A stretch of 64,000 nt of DNA from Chitinasiproducens palmae (lineage in GTDB: Bacteria; Pseudomonadota; Gammaproteobacteria; Burkholderiales; Burkholderiaceae): assembly GCF_900095735.1 (NCBI RefSeq), contig NZ_FNLO01000008.1, positions 62,001 to 126,000 of the forward strand, read 5' to 3'. Position 1 is the stretch's first letter; each line of letters begins with the position of its first letter. Made by a program: the position numbers and the translations under genes. Shown here piece by piece: positions 39,113 through 48,796 of this stretch. A model generated the notes under the pieces. That model was given only the letters and a program-made list of their open reading frames with translations, had not been told where the DNA came from and searched no databases.

Positions 39113-39970
39113 ATGGCCACTTCCATCCTGCCCGGCCTCGCGAATCAGGCCAGCCTGACCGGACTGCCGCCGCGCGACGAGCACGGCCAGCCGCGCTACC
39201 GCTATGTGGTGGTCGAAGGGCCGACCGGCGTCGGCAAGACGGTCGTCGCCGAAGCCCTGGCGCGGCGCTGGGGCGTAGGCTTCTTCGCCGAACACGCGGT
39301 CGCGCTGCCTGGCGACCCGATGCCCGGCGGCGTCCCCGCCGGACCTGCGTTGAGCGCGGCGCCGGCCGGGCTCAGCGGCGCATTCGGTACGTTAAGCACG
39401 TTAGGCGGACTGGGCACGCTCGGCAGCGGCGCGGGCTTCGCCGGCAGCCCGGCCCTGCCGCTGGCGCTCCAGCACGATCCGACCCGGCACGCGCTGGCCG
39501 CGCAACTGAGTTTCATGCTGCAGCGTGACGAACGCGCCCGCGCGCTGGGCGAGGAAAACGCCCAGCCGCTGACCACGCCGATCGTCTCGGACTTCCTGCC
39601 GGAGAAGGACCGGCTGTTCGCGCGGCTGACGCTCGACGACAACGAATTCGTGCTTTACCAGCGCCTGGCCGAACGCATCGTCGCGCCGGTGCGCGCACCG
39701 GATCTGGTGATCTATCTGCAAGCCAGCGTCGAAACCTTGTTCGACCGGATTCAGCGCCGCGCCCATCCCGCCGAATGGCAGGCCACGGACAGCTATCTGC
39801 GCGCATTGAACGAAAGCTACGATGCTTTCTTCTATCATTACGATCGCGCGCCGGTGCTGTCGGTCAACACCGACACGCTCGATCTTCCGGCCGATGCCGG
39901 CGACTTCGATCTGCTGCTGGGCCAGATCGAGGCGATGAAAGGACGCCGCGCGTCGTTCGCGAAGGGCTGA
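39113..39970 (+). CDS. Deoxynucleoside (deoxyadenosine/deoxyguanosine-type) kinase
   Basis: A 285-residue P-loop kinase of the dNK family, which salvages deoxynucleosides. Walker [31 protein letters not shown] with the DR pair, and [18 protein letters not shown]-like [15 protein letters not shown] and RAH are visible. The family usually has about 205-220 residues. The extra length is an insert of about 50 residues rich in Gly, Ala and Leu (about 66-115) between the P-loop region and the [19 protein letters not shown] helix. It is between folK and panB in the conserved operon. Substrate preference is inferred from family only. Confidence 0.88.
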   Translation: MATSILPGLANQASLTGLPPRDEHGQPRYRYVVVEGPTGVGKTVVAEALARRWGVGFFAEHAVALPGDPMPGGVPAGPALSAAPAGLSGAFGTLSTLGGLGTLGSGAGFAGSPALPLALQHDPTRHALAAQLSFMLQRDERARALGEENAQPLTTPIVSDFLPEKDRLFARLTLDDNEFVLYQRLAERIVAPVRAPDLVIYLQASVETLFDRIQRRAHPAEWQATDSYLRALNESYDAFFYHYDRAPVLSVNTDTLDLPADAGDFDLLLGQIEAMKGRRASFAKG

Positions 39971-40056
39971 GCGCCGGCAGGCGCGGCGGGCCGGCAATGG
40001 CCGACGCCCGGCCCGTCTGTTGTATCCTGCCGCCTTCCGCACAGGGAGGAGACCCG

Positions 40057-40887
40057 ATGACTTATCTCAAAGAGACGGAAGCGGCGCAACGTCCGATCAC
40101 CGTGCCCCGGCTCGTGCAGATGCGCGCCGATGGCGAGCGGATCGCGATGCTGACCTGCTACGACGCGAGCTTCGCGACGCTGCTGGACCGTGCCGGCGTC
40201 GATGCGCTGCTGATCGGCGATTCGCTCGGCAATGTGCTGCAAGGCCATCAGACGACGCTGCCGGTCACGCTCGACGACGTTGCGTATCACACCGCATGCG
40301 TTGCACGCGGCACGCGCCGTCCGCTGATCATCTCGGACCTGCCGTTCGGCGAAGTGGCCTCGCGCGAGAGCGCTTATCTCGCCGCGACCCGACTGCTGCG
40401 CGCCGGCGCCGCGATGGTGAAGATCGAGGGCGGCGCCTGGCTTGCCGATACCGTACGCTTTCTCGTCGAACGGTCGATTCCCGTCTGCGCGCATATAGGC
40501 CTGACACCCCAATCGGTGCATGCATTCGGCGGCTTCAAGGTGCAGGGCCGCGGCGACGAGGCGGCCGCGCGCGTGGTCGAGGATGCACGCGCGCTCGAAG
40601 CGGCGGGCGCGCAACTGCTGGTCATCGAGGCGGTGCCCTCGCCGCTCGGCGCCCGCATCACCGAGGCGATCTCGATACCGACCATCGGGATCGGCGCCGG
40701 CGTGGACTGCTCGGGGCAGGTGCTGGTACTGCACGACATGCTTGGCATCTATGCGGGACGCCGGCCGCGTTTCGTGAAGGATTTCGTGTCCGGCGCGGCA
40801 TCGATCGAAGCAGGCGTGACCGCCTATGTGAAAGCCGTGAAGGATCGAAGCTTCCCTGGACCCGAGCACACCTTCGAGCCTGCCTGA
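40057..40887 (+). CDS. panB: 3-methyl-2-oxobutanoate hydroxymethyltransferase
   Basis: A 276-residue first enzyme of pantothenate synthesis. [58 protein letters not shown] and [10 protein letters not shown] carry the metal and substrate residues. GGGAGGAG precedes the ATG at 40057. It is the last gene of the pcnB-folK-kinase-panB run. Its stop is followed at 67 bp by a 21-bp tandem repeat array in the same reading frame. Confidence 0.97.
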   Translation: MTYLKETEAAQRPITVPRLVQMRADGERIAMLTCYDASFATLLDRAGVDALLIGDSLGNVLQGHQTTLPVTLDDVAYHTACVARGTRRPLIISDLPFGEVASRESAYLAATRLLRAGAAMVKIEGGAWLADTVRFLVERSIPVCAHIGLTPQSVHAFGGFKVQGRGDEAAARVVEDARALEAAGAQLLVIEAVPSPLGARITEAISIPTIGIGAGVDCSGQVLVLHDMLGIYAGRRPRFVKDFVSGAASIEAGVTAYVKAVKDRSFPGPEHTFEPA

Positions 40888-40953
40888 GACCGGCCGCATC
40901 GCGCCAAACGATGCGTGGGTGGCGAGCACGTCCGGCACGCCTCGGCGCAACGC

Positions 40954-41100
40954 CCCCTCAACGCGAAGCGGGGGCCCCTCAACGCGGAGCTGGGGCCCCT
41001 TAACGCGAAGCGGGGGCCCCTTAACGCGAAGCGGGGGCCCCTTAACGCGAAGCTGGCCCCCCTTAACGCGGAGCTGAAGCCCCTCACCGGGGAGCCGACG
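40954..41100. repeat. 21-bp tandem repeat, seven units, between panB and pabB
   Basis: Seven consecutive 21-bp units with consensus CCCCTTAACGCGAAGCGGGGG. Unit boundaries are GGGGGCCCC palindromes, so the array can form multiple hairpins. The last unit is degenerate. It lies between two convergent genes where no ordinary terminator is seen, so it may end transcription of both. Confidence 0.9.
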
Positions 41101-41140
41101 CCGGCGCGATGGCGGCGCAGCGGCCCGGCGCCGCGAACCG

Positions 41141-43213
41141 CTAAGGGGCCAGCGACGAGCCGCCGCCAACGCCCGGCCAGGGCCGCAGGCGCGCGGGCAC
41201 GGCGCCCCGCAGTGCATTGCAGACCAGCAACGCCTCCGCATTCGCCAGATCGTCCGGCGACAGGCTGCGTTCGCTCGCCTGCCACGCCGGATCGGCCAGC
41301 AGCACCGCCCGCATCACGCCGGGCAGCAGACCGTCGGCGACCGGCGGCGTGAACCACCGCCCGCCGATGCGCGCGAACAGATTGCTCCGCCCGCCTTCGG
41401 TCACGTCGCCGCGCGCGTTGCGGAACAGCATGTCGAAGCCGCCCTGCGTTTCGGCGGCCTGCCAGGCGCGGTCGTAGCGCGCCCGCCGCGTTGTCTTGAA
41501 ACGCAGCAGCGGATCGTCGCCCGGCACCGTGCCGAACGCATCGGGTGCCAGGAATACGTCGACCGGATGCCCAGGGAGCGGCGCCAGCGCACCGCTCCGC
41601 ACAGTCAGGCCGCCATCGTGCGCCAACTCGACGCGCAGGCGATGGACGGTACCCCGCGCCACGCTGGCGCATGCCGCGTCGATCTGCGCGTTCACCGCCG
41701 CCAGGTCGCAAACGAAGCCCAGCCGCCGCGCCGCCTCGCCAAGACGCGCCAGGTGCCGTTCGCGGTGGCGAATCGTGCCATCGATCAGGGCCAGGGTCTC
41801 GAACAACGCGAAACCGGGCGCGACGCCACTCAGGAAGCGCCCTTTGAGCAGGCATTCGCGCCACTCGTCGCCCGCCTCGCTATCGAGCACGATGCCGGCG
41901 CCCACGCCCATTCGGCCGGGCCGGGCCCGCGCGTCGGCGAGCGGCGCGTTCACGATGGCGCCGGGCGCTTCGAGCGCCAGCGTGCGGATCGCCACCGACA
42001 GGCAAAAATCGCCGCAGCGGCGCCCGTCGGCCGGCGCCTCGAGCCAGCCGATCGCGCCGGTGTACAGGCCGCGCGGCGACGCTTCGAGCGTGTCGATCAA
42101 CGCCATCGCACGTCGCTTCGGTGCACCGGTGATCGAGCCGCACGGAAACAGCGCCGTCATCACCTCCGCGAAGCCGCGCGCCGGCGGCAACGCGGCTTCC
42201 ACCGTCGAGGTCATCTGCCAGACGGTCGGCAAGGCCTGGGTTTCGAACAAGGCCGGCACGCGCACCGAGCCGGTCCGCGCGACACGGCCGAGGTCGTTGC
42301 GCAGCAGGTCGACGATCATCACGTTCTCGGCTCGGTTCTTCGCGCATCGGGCCAGCCCGTCCGACGCCGCGCGATCCGCGTCCGGCGTTGCGCCACGCGC
42401 CGCCGTGCCCTTCATCGGCTGCGCCAGCAGGATACCCGACACATGCCGGACGAACAGTTCCGGAGAGAACGACATCAGCCAGCGCGCCGGCCGGCCGCTG
42501 CTGCCGCCGACCGCTGCTTCGTCGCCCGTGCCGGGCAAAGTGCCAATCAATGCACCGTAAGCGGCGGGCTGACGCGCGCGCAGCCGCAGGTACAGCCCGA
42601 ACGGCGAGCCGAAAGTCGCAAAATGCAGGCGAAACGTATAGTTGATCTGATAACACTCGCCGGCTTCGAGCGCTTCGCGTATCGCCGACATCGCATGCTC
42701 GAACGCCTCGTACGAAACGTCGGCGCGGCAATCGAGCAGGCCGGCAACCGACGGCGCCGAGCCTTGCGAAGCGCTATCGGCGTCGGGCAGATCGTCGGGC
42801 GCGCTGACGCGGCGGTCGCAGTCGCGAAGCCAGCCAGACACCGCGTCGGCATCGAGGTGCTCGCAGGTCTCGAACAGCCAGACGCGCAGGTCGCCACCGC
42901 CGTGCGCCGGCGCTTGCCCACCCGGCAACGCACGCTGCACGCCCCATTCGTAGTCCGCCAGAACGACCGCGTGCTGGCCAGCCCGTAGCGCGGCGTCGAC
43001 TGCGTTGTCGAAATCGTCCATCGAACCGTGCTGCGGCGCGCAAAGCTCGCAGCGGAAGCCGCGATAGAGACGGCTGCGCGGCACGCCAGCGTCCGCCCCG
43101 GCGTCGTCCAGCAGAACGAAACGCCCGGCCGCGTGAGCGGTCCGGGCGTCGAGTGAGGATGCGGATGCAGGGTACGGCACGTGCAGAGCGTCGCGGGTCG
43201 TCATGACCAGCAT
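41141..43213 (-). CDS. pabB: Aminodeoxychorismate synthase I fused to aminodeoxychorismate lyase
   Basis: A 690-residue PabB-PabC fusion making 4-aminobenzoate for folate. The chorismate-binding domain (to about residue 445) has GECYQINYT, SPELFVR, QPMKGTAARG with the catalytic Lys at 268, MIVDLLRNDLGRV, FPCGSITGAPKRRAM and GRMGVGAGIV. The PLP domain follows (about 465-690) with FALFETLALIDG, the Lys in LLRFKTTRRARYDRA, and TEGGRSNLFAR. Starts at 43213 and 43204 are equally plausible; neither has a strong ribosome-binding site. PabA is not encoded in the window. It is downstream of dnaJ on the same strand. Confidence 0.95.
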   Translation of the reverse strand: MLVMTTRDALHVPYPASASSLDARTAHAAGRFVLLDDAGADAGVPRSRLYRGFRCELCAPQHGSMDDFDNAVDAALRAGQHAVVLADYEWGVQRALPGGQAPAHGGGDLRVWLFETCEHLDADAVSGWLRDCDRRVSAPDDLPDADSASQGSAPSVAGLLDCRADVSYEAFEHAMSAIREALEAGECYQINYTFRLHFATFGSPFGLYLRLRARQPAAYGALIGTLPGTGDEAAVGGSSGRPARWLMSFSPELFVRHVSGILLAQPMKGTAARGATPDADRAASDGLARCAKNRAENVMIVDLLRNDLGRVARTGSVRVPALFETQALPTVWQMTSTVEAALPPARGFAEVMTALFPCGSITGAPKRRAMALIDTLEASPRGLYTGAIGWLEAPADGRRCGDFCLSVAIRTLALEAPGAIVNAPLADARARPGRMGVGAGIVLDSEAGDEWRECLLKGRFLSGVAPGFALFETLALIDGTIRHRERHLARLGEAARRLGFVCDLAAVNAQIDAACASVARGTVHRLRVELAHDGGLTVRSGALAPLPGHPVDVFLAPDAFGTVPGDDPLLRFKTTRRARYDRAWQAAETQGGFDMLFRNARGDVTEGGRSNLFARIGGRWFTPPVADGLLPGVMRAVLLADPAWQASERSLSPDDLANAEALLVCNALRGAVPARLRPWPGVGGGSSLAP

Positions 43214-43295
43214 GGTACACGCGCAGGCGGTGCCGGGAAGATGCCGAGGCGGGGCGGCCGCCTGCGCGGCGGACCGGTCGCCCCGGCTCGTCGCT

Positions 43296-44423
43296 TCAGG
43301 CGAAGAAGCTCTTCATCTTGTCGAACCAGCCCTGGCTCTGCGGACTGTGCCGATCGCCGCCTTCGGCCAAGGTGTCCTCGAACGAGCGGAGCAGTTCGCG
43401 CTGGCGGTCGGTGAGCTTGACCGGCGTTTCGACCTGCACATGCACGTAGAGATCGCCCGGCACGCTCGAACGCAGGCCCTTGATGCCCTTGCCGCGCAGC
43501 CGGAAAGTCTTGCCCGACTGCGTGCCTTCGGGCACGGTGAAGCTGGCCTTGCCGGCCAACGTCGGCACCTCGATCTCGCCGCCCAGCGCCGCGCGCGTGA
43601 ACGAGATCGGCATCTCGCAATGCAGGTCGTCGCCGTCGCGCTCGAAGACCGGGTGGCGCTTGATGTGGATTTCCACATACAGATCGCCGGACGGGCCGTT
43701 GTTCAGGCCCGGCTCGCCGTTGCCCGCCGAGCGGATCCGCATGCCGTCGTCGATGCCGGCGGGGATCTTCACTTCCAGCGTCTTGGTCGTCTTGAGCTTG
43801 CCCGCGCCGTGGCAGTGCGTGCACGGTTCCGGGATCACGGTTCCGGTGCCGTGGCACTTCGGGCAGGTTTGCTGGATGCTGAAGAAACCCTGCGACATAC
43901 GCACCTGGCCGACACCGCCGCAGGTGCCGCAGGTCTGCGGCGACGTGCCCGGCTTGGCGCCCGAACCGTGGCAGACGTCGCAGTTGTTCCAGCCGGGCAC
44001 GCGGATCGTCGTGTCGTAGCCATGCGCCGCCTGCTCCAGCGTGATCTCCATGCTGTAGCGCAAGTCGGAACCGCGATACACCTGCGGGCCGCTGCGGCCG
44101 CCGCGCGCGCCGGCCTGCGCGCCGAAGATGTCGCCGAAGATGTCGCCAAAGGCCTCGGCGAAACCGCCGAAGCCCTGCTGGCCGGCGCCCATGTTGGGAT
44201 CGACGCCGGCGTGACCGTACTGATCGTATGCGGCCCGCTTCTGCGGATCGCTCAGCATCTCGTACGCTTCCTTTACTTCCTTGAAGCGTTCCTCGGCCGA
44301 CTTGTCATCCGGATTGCGGTCCGGATGGTATTTCATCGCCAGCTTGCGATAGGACTTCTTCAGTTCGTCGTCGCTCGCATTCTTCGCGACGCCGAGCACT
44401 TCGTAAAAATCTCTTTTGGCCAT
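43296..44423 (-). CDS. dnaJ: Chaperone protein DnaJ
   Basis: A 375-residue full-length type A J-protein. The J domain has [15 protein letters not shown] and the HPD tripeptide, followed by a Gly/Phe-rich region. Four zinc-finger repeats ([32 protein letters not shown]) and the C-terminal substrate domain complete it. It stimulates DnaK ATPase. The ATG at 44423 is the canonical MAKRDFYE start. It is 148 bp after dnaK; that gap carries two strong hairpins. Confidence 0.98.
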   Translation of the reverse strand: MAKRDFYEVLGVAKNASDDELKKSYRKLAMKYHPDRNPDDKSAEERFKEVKEAYEMLSDPQKRAAYDQYGHAGVDPNMGAGQQGFGGFAEAFGDIFGDIFGAQAGARGGRSGPQVYRGSDLRYSMEITLEQAAHGYDTTIRVPGWNNCDVCHGSGAKPGTSPQTCGTCGGVGQVRMSQGFFSIQQTCPKCHGTGTVIPEPCTHCHGAGKLKTTKTLEVKIPAGIDDGMRIRSAGNGEPGLNNGPSGDLYVEIHIKRHPVFERDGDDLHCEMPISFTRAALGGEIEVPTLAGKASFTVPEGTQSGKTFRLRGKGIKGLRSSVPGDLYVHVQVETPVKLTDRQRELLRSFEDTLAEGGDRHSPQSQGWFDKMKSFFA

Positions 44424-44500
44424 TCTCGTGCCTTGTCTGGTTGTGCGCCCACACAGCACGCGCACCTTGCGGACATGCGCGCGTGGCGCACAAAAGCATA

Positions 44501-44556
44501 TGGCGGACGGTGCCTAGGCCCCGTCCGCCACCCGCCCGGCGCACCGCGCGCCGGGC
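44501..44556 (-). promoter_or_regulatory. Two stem-loops in the dnaK-dnaJ gap
   Basis: TGGCGGACGG/CCGTCCGCCA (44501-44530, perfect 10-bp stem, 10-nt loop) and GCCCGGCGC/GCGCCGGGC (44534-44556, 9-bp stem, 5-nt loop). On the minus strand the second-transcribed hairpin is followed by TATGCTTTTG. They may act as a partial terminator or protect the dnaK 3' end. Confidence 0.65.
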
Positions 44557-44571
44557 GCAACGGGCTCGAAC

Positions 44572-46527
44572 TCAGTCCTTCTTGACTTCCTTGAAGTCGG
44601 CGTCGACCACGTCGTCGGCGGCCGCGTTCGGCTGCGCCTCGGCACCCGCTGCCGACGCACCACCCGCCGCGCCGGCGGCACCGGCGGCACCGGCCGCGCC
44701 AGCCTGCATGTCGGCGTACATCTTCTCGCCAAGCTTCTGCGAAGCCTGCGCCAGCGCCTCGGTCTTCTGCTCGATGGCGGTCTTGTCGCTGCCCTTGACC
44801 GCTTCCTCGAGCTCGGTGATCGCGGCTTCGATCTTCGACTTTTCGTCGGCATCGAGCTTGTCGCCGTACTCACCCAGTGCCTTCTTCGTGCTGTGCACCA
44901 GCGCTTCGCCCGAGTTGCGCGCGTCGATCATCTCGCGCAGCTTCTTGTCTTCGGCCGCGTTGAGCTCGGCGTCCTTCACCATCTTCTCGATCTCGCCTTC
45001 CGACAGTCCGGAGTTCGCCTTGATGGTGATCTTGTTTTCCTTGCCGCTCGCCTTGTCCTTGGCCGAGACGTGCAGGATGCCGTTCGCATCGATGTCGAAG
45101 CCGACTTCGATCTGCGGCACGCCACGCGGCGACGGCGGGATGCCTTCGAGATTGAACTCGCCCAGCAGCTTGTTGCCGGAAGCCAGCTCGCGCTCGCCCT
45201 GGAACACCTTGATCGTCACCGCCGGCTGATTGTCGTCGGCCGTCGAGAAGACCTGAGCGTGCTTGGTCGGGATCGTGGTGTTCTTCGGAATCATCTTCGT
45301 CATCACGCCACCGAGCGTCTCGATACCCAGCGACAGCGGCGTCACGTCGAGCAGCAGCACGTCCTTGCGATCACCCGACAGCACCTGGCCCTGGATCGCG
45401 GCACCCACGGCGACTGCCTCGTCCGGGTTCACGTCACGGCGCGGTTCCTTGCCGAAGAACTCCTTCACCTTCTCCTGCACCTTCGGCATACGGCTCATGC
45501 CGCCGACCAGGATCACGTCGTCGATCTCGCTGGCCTTCACGCCCGCGTCCTTGATCGCGACGCGGCAAGGTTCGATCGTGCGTTCGATCAGTTCCTCGAC
45601 CAGCGCTTCGAGCTTGGCGCGCGTGATCTTCAGGTTCAAGTGCTTCGGACCGCTGGCATCCGCCGTGATGTACGGCAGGTTGATTTCGGTCTGCTGCGAG
45701 CTCGACAACTCGATCTTCGCCTTCTCGGCCGCTTCCTTCAGGCGCTGCAGCGCCAGCACGTCCTTCGACAGGTCGACGCCCTGTTCCTTCTTGAACTCGC
45801 CGATGATGTAGTCGATGATCCGCTGGTCGAAGTCTTCGCCGCCCAGGAAGGTGTCGCCGTTCGTCGACAGCACTTCGAACTGCTTCTCGCCGTCGACGTC
45901 CGCGATCTCGATGATCGACACGTCGAAGGTACCCCCACCCAGGTCATACACGGCGATCTTGCGGTCACCCTTCTCGGCCTTGTCCAGGCCGAACGCCAAC
46001 GCCGCCGCGGTCGGCTCGTTGATGATCCGCTTCACGTCCAGACCGGCGATGCGGCCCGCATCCTTGGTGGCCTGGCGCTGGCTGTCGTTGAAGTACGCCG
46101 GCACGGTGATCACCGCCTCGGTGACCGGCTCGCCAAGGTAGTCCTCGGCGGTCTTCTTCATCTTGCGCAGCACTTCTGCGGAGATCTGCGGCGGCGCATA
46201 CTTCTGACCGCGCACCTCGACCCACGCATCGCCGTTGTCGGCCTTGACGATGCTGTACGGCATCAGGCCGATGTCCTTCTGGACTTCCTTTTCCTCGAAG
46301 CGACGACCGATCAGACGCTTGACCGCGAACAGCGTGTTGCGCGGATTGGTCACGGACTGGCGCTTGGCCGGCGCGCCGACCAGAATCTCGCCGTCTTCCA
46401 TGTACGCGATGATCGACGGCGTGGTCCGCGCGCCTTCGGCGTTCTCGATCACCTTGACCTGCTTGCCTTCCATCAGCGCGACGCACGAGTTGGTCGTGCC
46501 CAAGTCAATCCCAATGATCTTGCCCAT
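44572..46527 (-). CDS. dnaK: Chaperone protein DnaK (Hsp70)
   Basis: A 651-residue Hsp70. [21 protein letters not shown] opens the ATPase domain; [14 protein letters not shown] and [16 protein letters not shown] are intact; the [11 protein letters not shown] linker leads to the substrate-binding domain. It ends [13 protein letters not shown]. The C-terminal lid tail holds a short Gly-Ala-Ala run encoded by 9-bp near-repeats (about 44670-44705). It has its own sigma-32-like promoter in the gap behind the thioredoxin-like gene. Confidence 0.99.
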   Translation of the reverse strand: MGKIIGIDLGTTNSCVALMEGKQVKVIENAEGARTTPSIIAYMEDGEILVGAPAKRQSVTNPRNTLFAVKRLIGRRFEEKEVQKDIGLMPYSIVKADNGDAWVEVRGQKYAPPQISAEVLRKMKKTAEDYLGEPVTEAVITVPAYFNDSQRQATKDAGRIAGLDVKRIINEPTAAALAFGLDKAEKGDRKIAVYDLGGGTFDVSIIEIADVDGEKQFEVLSTNGDTFLGGEDFDQRIIDYIIGEFKKEQGVDLSKDVLALQRLKEAAEKAKIELSSSQQTEINLPYITADASGPKHLNLKITRAKLEALVEELIERTIEPCRVAIKDAGVKASEIDDVILVGGMSRMPKVQEKVKEFFGKEPRRDVNPDEAVAVGAAIQGQVLSGDRKDVLLLDVTPLSLGIETLGGVMTKMIPKNTTIPTKHAQVFSTADDNQPAVTIKVFQGERELASGNKLLGEFNLEGIPPSPRGVPQIEVGFDIDANGILHVSAKDKASGKENKITIKANSGLSEGEIEKMVKDAELNAAEDKKLREMIDARNSGEALVHSTKKALGEYGDKLDADEKSKIEAAITELEEAVKGSDKTAIEQKTEALAQASQKLGEKMYADMQAGAAGAAGAAGAAGGASAAGAEAQPNAAADDVVDADFKEVKKD

Positions 46528-46587
46528 TTTTTCCTTTTCTCCTGGCGCTGCCCTCGGGCGGCGCCGACCTTAATCAGAATGCTTCGA

Positions 46588-46615
46588 AAGTAGAGGTGCC
46601 GTTCGGCATTTCAAG
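46588..46615 (-). promoter_or_regulatory. dnaK: Sigma-32 (heat-shock) promoter of dnaK
   Basis: On the minus strand: CTTGAAA (46615-46609), 12 bp, CCTCTACTT (46596-46588). The -35 is a perfect sigma-32 match and the -10 a partial match to CCCCATnTA. It lies about 60 bp before the dnaK start. Confidence 0.65.
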
Positions 46616-46651
46616 ACCCTGCCCCGCGCAGGGCCGTCATTTTTTCCGCTC

Positions 46652-47059
46652 TCAGGCAGTGCCACCGCCCTCGCGTCCGGCCGACGCCGCGATCTTCTCG
46701 CGCGCCGCGTCCACCGCGGTGCGGAACTGCGCGATGCCGTGCCATCCGGTGGCGCGCCCGAGACGCTTGCCACGATGGAAGAAGAACCATGTCGGCACGC
46801 CGTGCAACGCGAAGCGGCGCCCCAGCGCCGGCTGCGCGTAGACATTGGCGTGATACCAGCGCAGGTCGAGCGCGCGGATCGCCTCCGGCTGCGCAAGCAT
46901 CGCCTTCTTCGCGATCTCGCAATTGAAGCAGTCGAGTCCCCAGAAGAACACGACCGCCAGTTCATCGCCCGCTTCGGCCAGACCCGCGTCGAAGTTCTCG
47001 GCGTCGAGTTCTCGCATCGCGAACGTCTCGAACGCCGCATGATCGACCGGCACGGTCAT
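46652..47059 (-). CDS. Thioredoxin-fold protein
   Basis: A 135-residue cytoplasmic thioredoxin-like protein. The redox motif is WGLDCFNCEIAKK (CFNC in place of CGPC), with the cis-Pro in GVPTWFFFHRGKRLG. There is no signal peptide. It sits 9 bp after grpE and 124 bp before dnaK, the conserved place in Burkholderiaceae. It is probably induced with grpE by heat shock. The partner is unknown. Confidence 0.9.
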   Translation of the reverse strand: MTVPVDHAAFETFAMRELDAENFDAGLAEAGDELAVVFFWGLDCFNCEIAKKAMLAQPEAIRALDLRWYHANVYAQPALGRRFALHGVPTWFFFHRGKRLGRATGWHGIAQFRTAVDAAREKIAASAGREGGGTA

Positions 47060-47068
47060 CGCCTGCTC

Positions 47069-47635
47069 CTACTTGGGTGCGGAAACGGTGACCAGAGCCG
47101 GACGCAGCACCCGCTCGAAGATCGTGTAGCCCTTCTGCAGGACGGTGACCACCGTATTGGCCTCCTGCTCGGTCGGCACGCTCGCGATCGCCTGATGGCG
47201 GTGCGGATCGAACTTTTCGCCGACCGCCGGACTGACCGCCAGGATCTGGCCGCGCTCGAGCGCCTGCGTCAGCTGCCGGGCAGTCAGTTCGACGCCTTCG
47301 CGCAACTTGGCGATGTCGCCCGACTGATCGGCGCGCGCGGCCTCCAGACTGTCGACGACCGGGACCAACTGCTCGGCAAGGCTTTCGATCGCGAACTTGC
47401 GCGCCTTGGCGACCTCGTCCTGCGCGCGACGCCGCACGTTCTCGACCTCGGCCTTGGCGCGCAGCAGTTCTTCCTTCCATTGCGCCGCCTCTGCCTGTGC
47501 TTCGGCGAGACGCGCGTCGAGATCATCCGCGGCGGCAGGCGCTTCGCCTGCGCTTGCCTCGGTCGGCACCGCTTCGGCGGCGAGGCCCTCGGTGTCTTCG
47601 GGGCTGTTGGACTGGCTGGATTGCTTGTCTTCCAT
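47069..47635 (-). CDS. grpE: Nucleotide exchange factor GrpE
   Basis: A 188-residue DnaK nucleotide exchange factor. An acidic Ala/Glu-rich N terminus is followed by a long coiled coil ([37 protein letters not shown]) and the beta domain with [30 protein letters not shown]. The ATG at 47635 begins the acidic leader typical of GrpE; a longer frame runs through the promoter. A clear sigma-32 promoter is 70 bp upstream. Confidence 0.97.
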   Translation of the reverse strand: MEDKQSSQSNSPEDTEGLAAEAVPTEASAGEAPAAADDLDARLAEAQAEAAQWKEELLRAKAEVENVRRRAQDEVAKARKFAIESLAEQLVPVVDSLEAARADQSGDIAKLREGVELTARQLTQALERGQILAVSPAVGEKFDPHRHQAIASVPTEQEANTVVTVLQKGYTIFERVLRPALVTVSAPK

Positions 47636-48165
47636 GCTTTTTCCGTCAGTTTCTGAAATCTCGTCCACAGCGAAGGCCTGTGAAATGCCTATCGCCGACC
47701 ACCACTTGGGGACAACGCCCGGTAATTCAAGCCACGACCGGTCGAATTTAGCGATTCGCGTCACGCGGTGAGCGCGCTGCTCCGATGGTCGTGGCCTGCG
47801 ACGGTCGGCTCCCTCGCACAGCATGACCGTCGGATGGCGCACGGCACGACCGGCGGGACAGGCAGGACGGGCAGGACGGGCCGTGGCAGACCAACGCAGA
47901 CCTGCGCGTCTTGCGGCCGTCCGTCGCAGTCCACGCGCAATACCAGCTTTTATCTGCCGGTGACCGCAGTCGCCTAAGCAAACAGGCTAGGTCCGTGGTG
48001 ATGAGCGGCCGCGGCAACGCAGACCCGCACGATCGTTCGTGGGTGCAGCGCAACACGCGTTGGCACAGCCCTTGCTAAAATTTCCTTGTCGCGATCGCGG
48101 GCGTTGGACGGCCCAGAGTCGAGCCGGGCGCAGGCTGAATGCGCCGTCCATGTAAGAGAACCCCG
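47636..48165. other. Divergent grpE / small-protein control region
   Basis: About 530 bp. It holds the grpE sigma-32 promoter (47704-47731), a GGCAGGACGGGCAGGAC near-repeat at about 47858-47880, and a TAAAAT hexamer (48076-48081) that could serve the small gene at 48166. No other gene is supported, and no CIRCE element is seen. Confidence 0.6.
47704..47731 (-). promoter_or_regulatory. grpE: Sigma-32 (heat-shock) promoter of grpE
   Basis: On the minus strand: CTTGAAT (47731-47725), 13 bp, CCCCAAGT (47711-47704). This is a close match to the sigma-32 consensus CTTGAAA, 11-16 bp, CCCCATnT, with the start codon about 70 bp downstream. Confidence 0.82.
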
Positions 48166-48345
48166 ATGAAGCTCACCCTCGCCGTCTTTTTCGTCGCGCT
48201 GCTGCTGGCGGCCGGCACCTTCACGCTCTGTGCCTCGCCGGTGCTGAGCGAGCGCAACCTCGAATACGGCGGCGTCCAGGCGCTGTTCTCGTCGTCGGGG
48301 TCGAGCGCACCGACCGTCACGCATCCCTGTCGAGCGTGTCGCTGA
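48166..48345 (+). CDS. Hypothetical small exported or membrane protein
   Basis: A 59-residue open frame starting MKLTLAVFFVALLLAAGTF: a short basic start and a 17-residue hydrophobic core, then LCASPVLSERNLEYGGVQALF. It could be a signal peptide (possible cleavage after LCA) or a single membrane anchor. AAGAGAA lies upstream and a TAAAAT hexamer about 85 bp before. Its 3' end overlaps the convergent hslR by 29 bp. I do not recognise a family. Confidence 0.5.
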   Translation: MKLTLAVFFVALLLAAGTFTLCASPVLSERNLEYGGVQALFSSSGSSAPTVTHPCRACR

Positions 48346-48796
48346 AGGCGTCGCCCGCACCGCTGACCGCTCCATCGCGCAAGTCGTCGCGCAGGTCGTC
48401 GCGCAGGTCGTCGATCACGCGCCGTTCGCGCTTCGTCGGGCGGCCCGTCAGCTTGGCGGCCGGCTCGCGGAACAAGCGACGGCGCTCCGCTTCGGCGCGT
48501 CGCCTGGCCTGACTTTCGTCCGTCTCGCGATACATCGTCTGGGCAAGCGGCGCTGGCCCCCGCGACTCGCAGATTCCCTCGACCACCACTTCACGCAGCA
48601 CCCCATCCTGCTCGATTCCGACGGTGTCGCCTATCCGCACGTCGCGCGATGGCTTGACCGCATTGCCGTCGATCGTGATCCGGCGCTTGTCGATCGCCGT
48701 GCTGGCCAGCGAGCGCGTCTTGAAGAAGCGCGCGGCCCACAGCCATTTGTCGACGCGCATCCGCGCGGCGGGATCGGTGGATACGGTCAGTCCCAT
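48317..48796 (-). CDS. hslR: Hsp15-like S4-domain RNA-binding protein
   Basis: A 159-residue heat-shock protein 15 homologue. The S4 RNA-binding domain (residues about 12-75) reads [38 protein letters not shown]. In E. coli, Hsp15 rescues 50S subunits carrying stalled nascent chains. The basic tail ends in an acidic DDLR repeat encoded by three 12-bp units (48376-48411). The ATG at 48796 overlaps hemH by 10 bp. It is the third gene of the hrcA-hemH-hslR run. Confidence 0.93.
   Translation of the reverse strand: MGLTVSTDPAARMRVDKWLWAARFFKTRSLASTAIDKRRITIDGNAVKPSRDVRIGDTVGIEQDGVLREVVVEGICESRGPAPLAQTMYRETDESQARRRAEAERRRLFREPAAKLTGRPTKRERRVIDDLRDDLRDDLRDGAVSGAGDAFSDTLDRDA
48376..48411. repeat. 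12-bp tandem repeat in hslR 3' end
   Basis: Three units of CGCGCAGGTCGT type, in frame, giving three DDLR copies on the minus strand. Confidence 0.85.

Noticed and set aside
40954-41100. CRISPR array
   Set aside because: The 21-bp units abut directly with no unique spacers, and no cas genes are nearby.
40885-41352. Extension of panB through the 21-bp repeats by stop-codon read-through
   Set aside because: PanB ends at its normal family length; the open frame after the stop is a by-product of the 21-bp unit.
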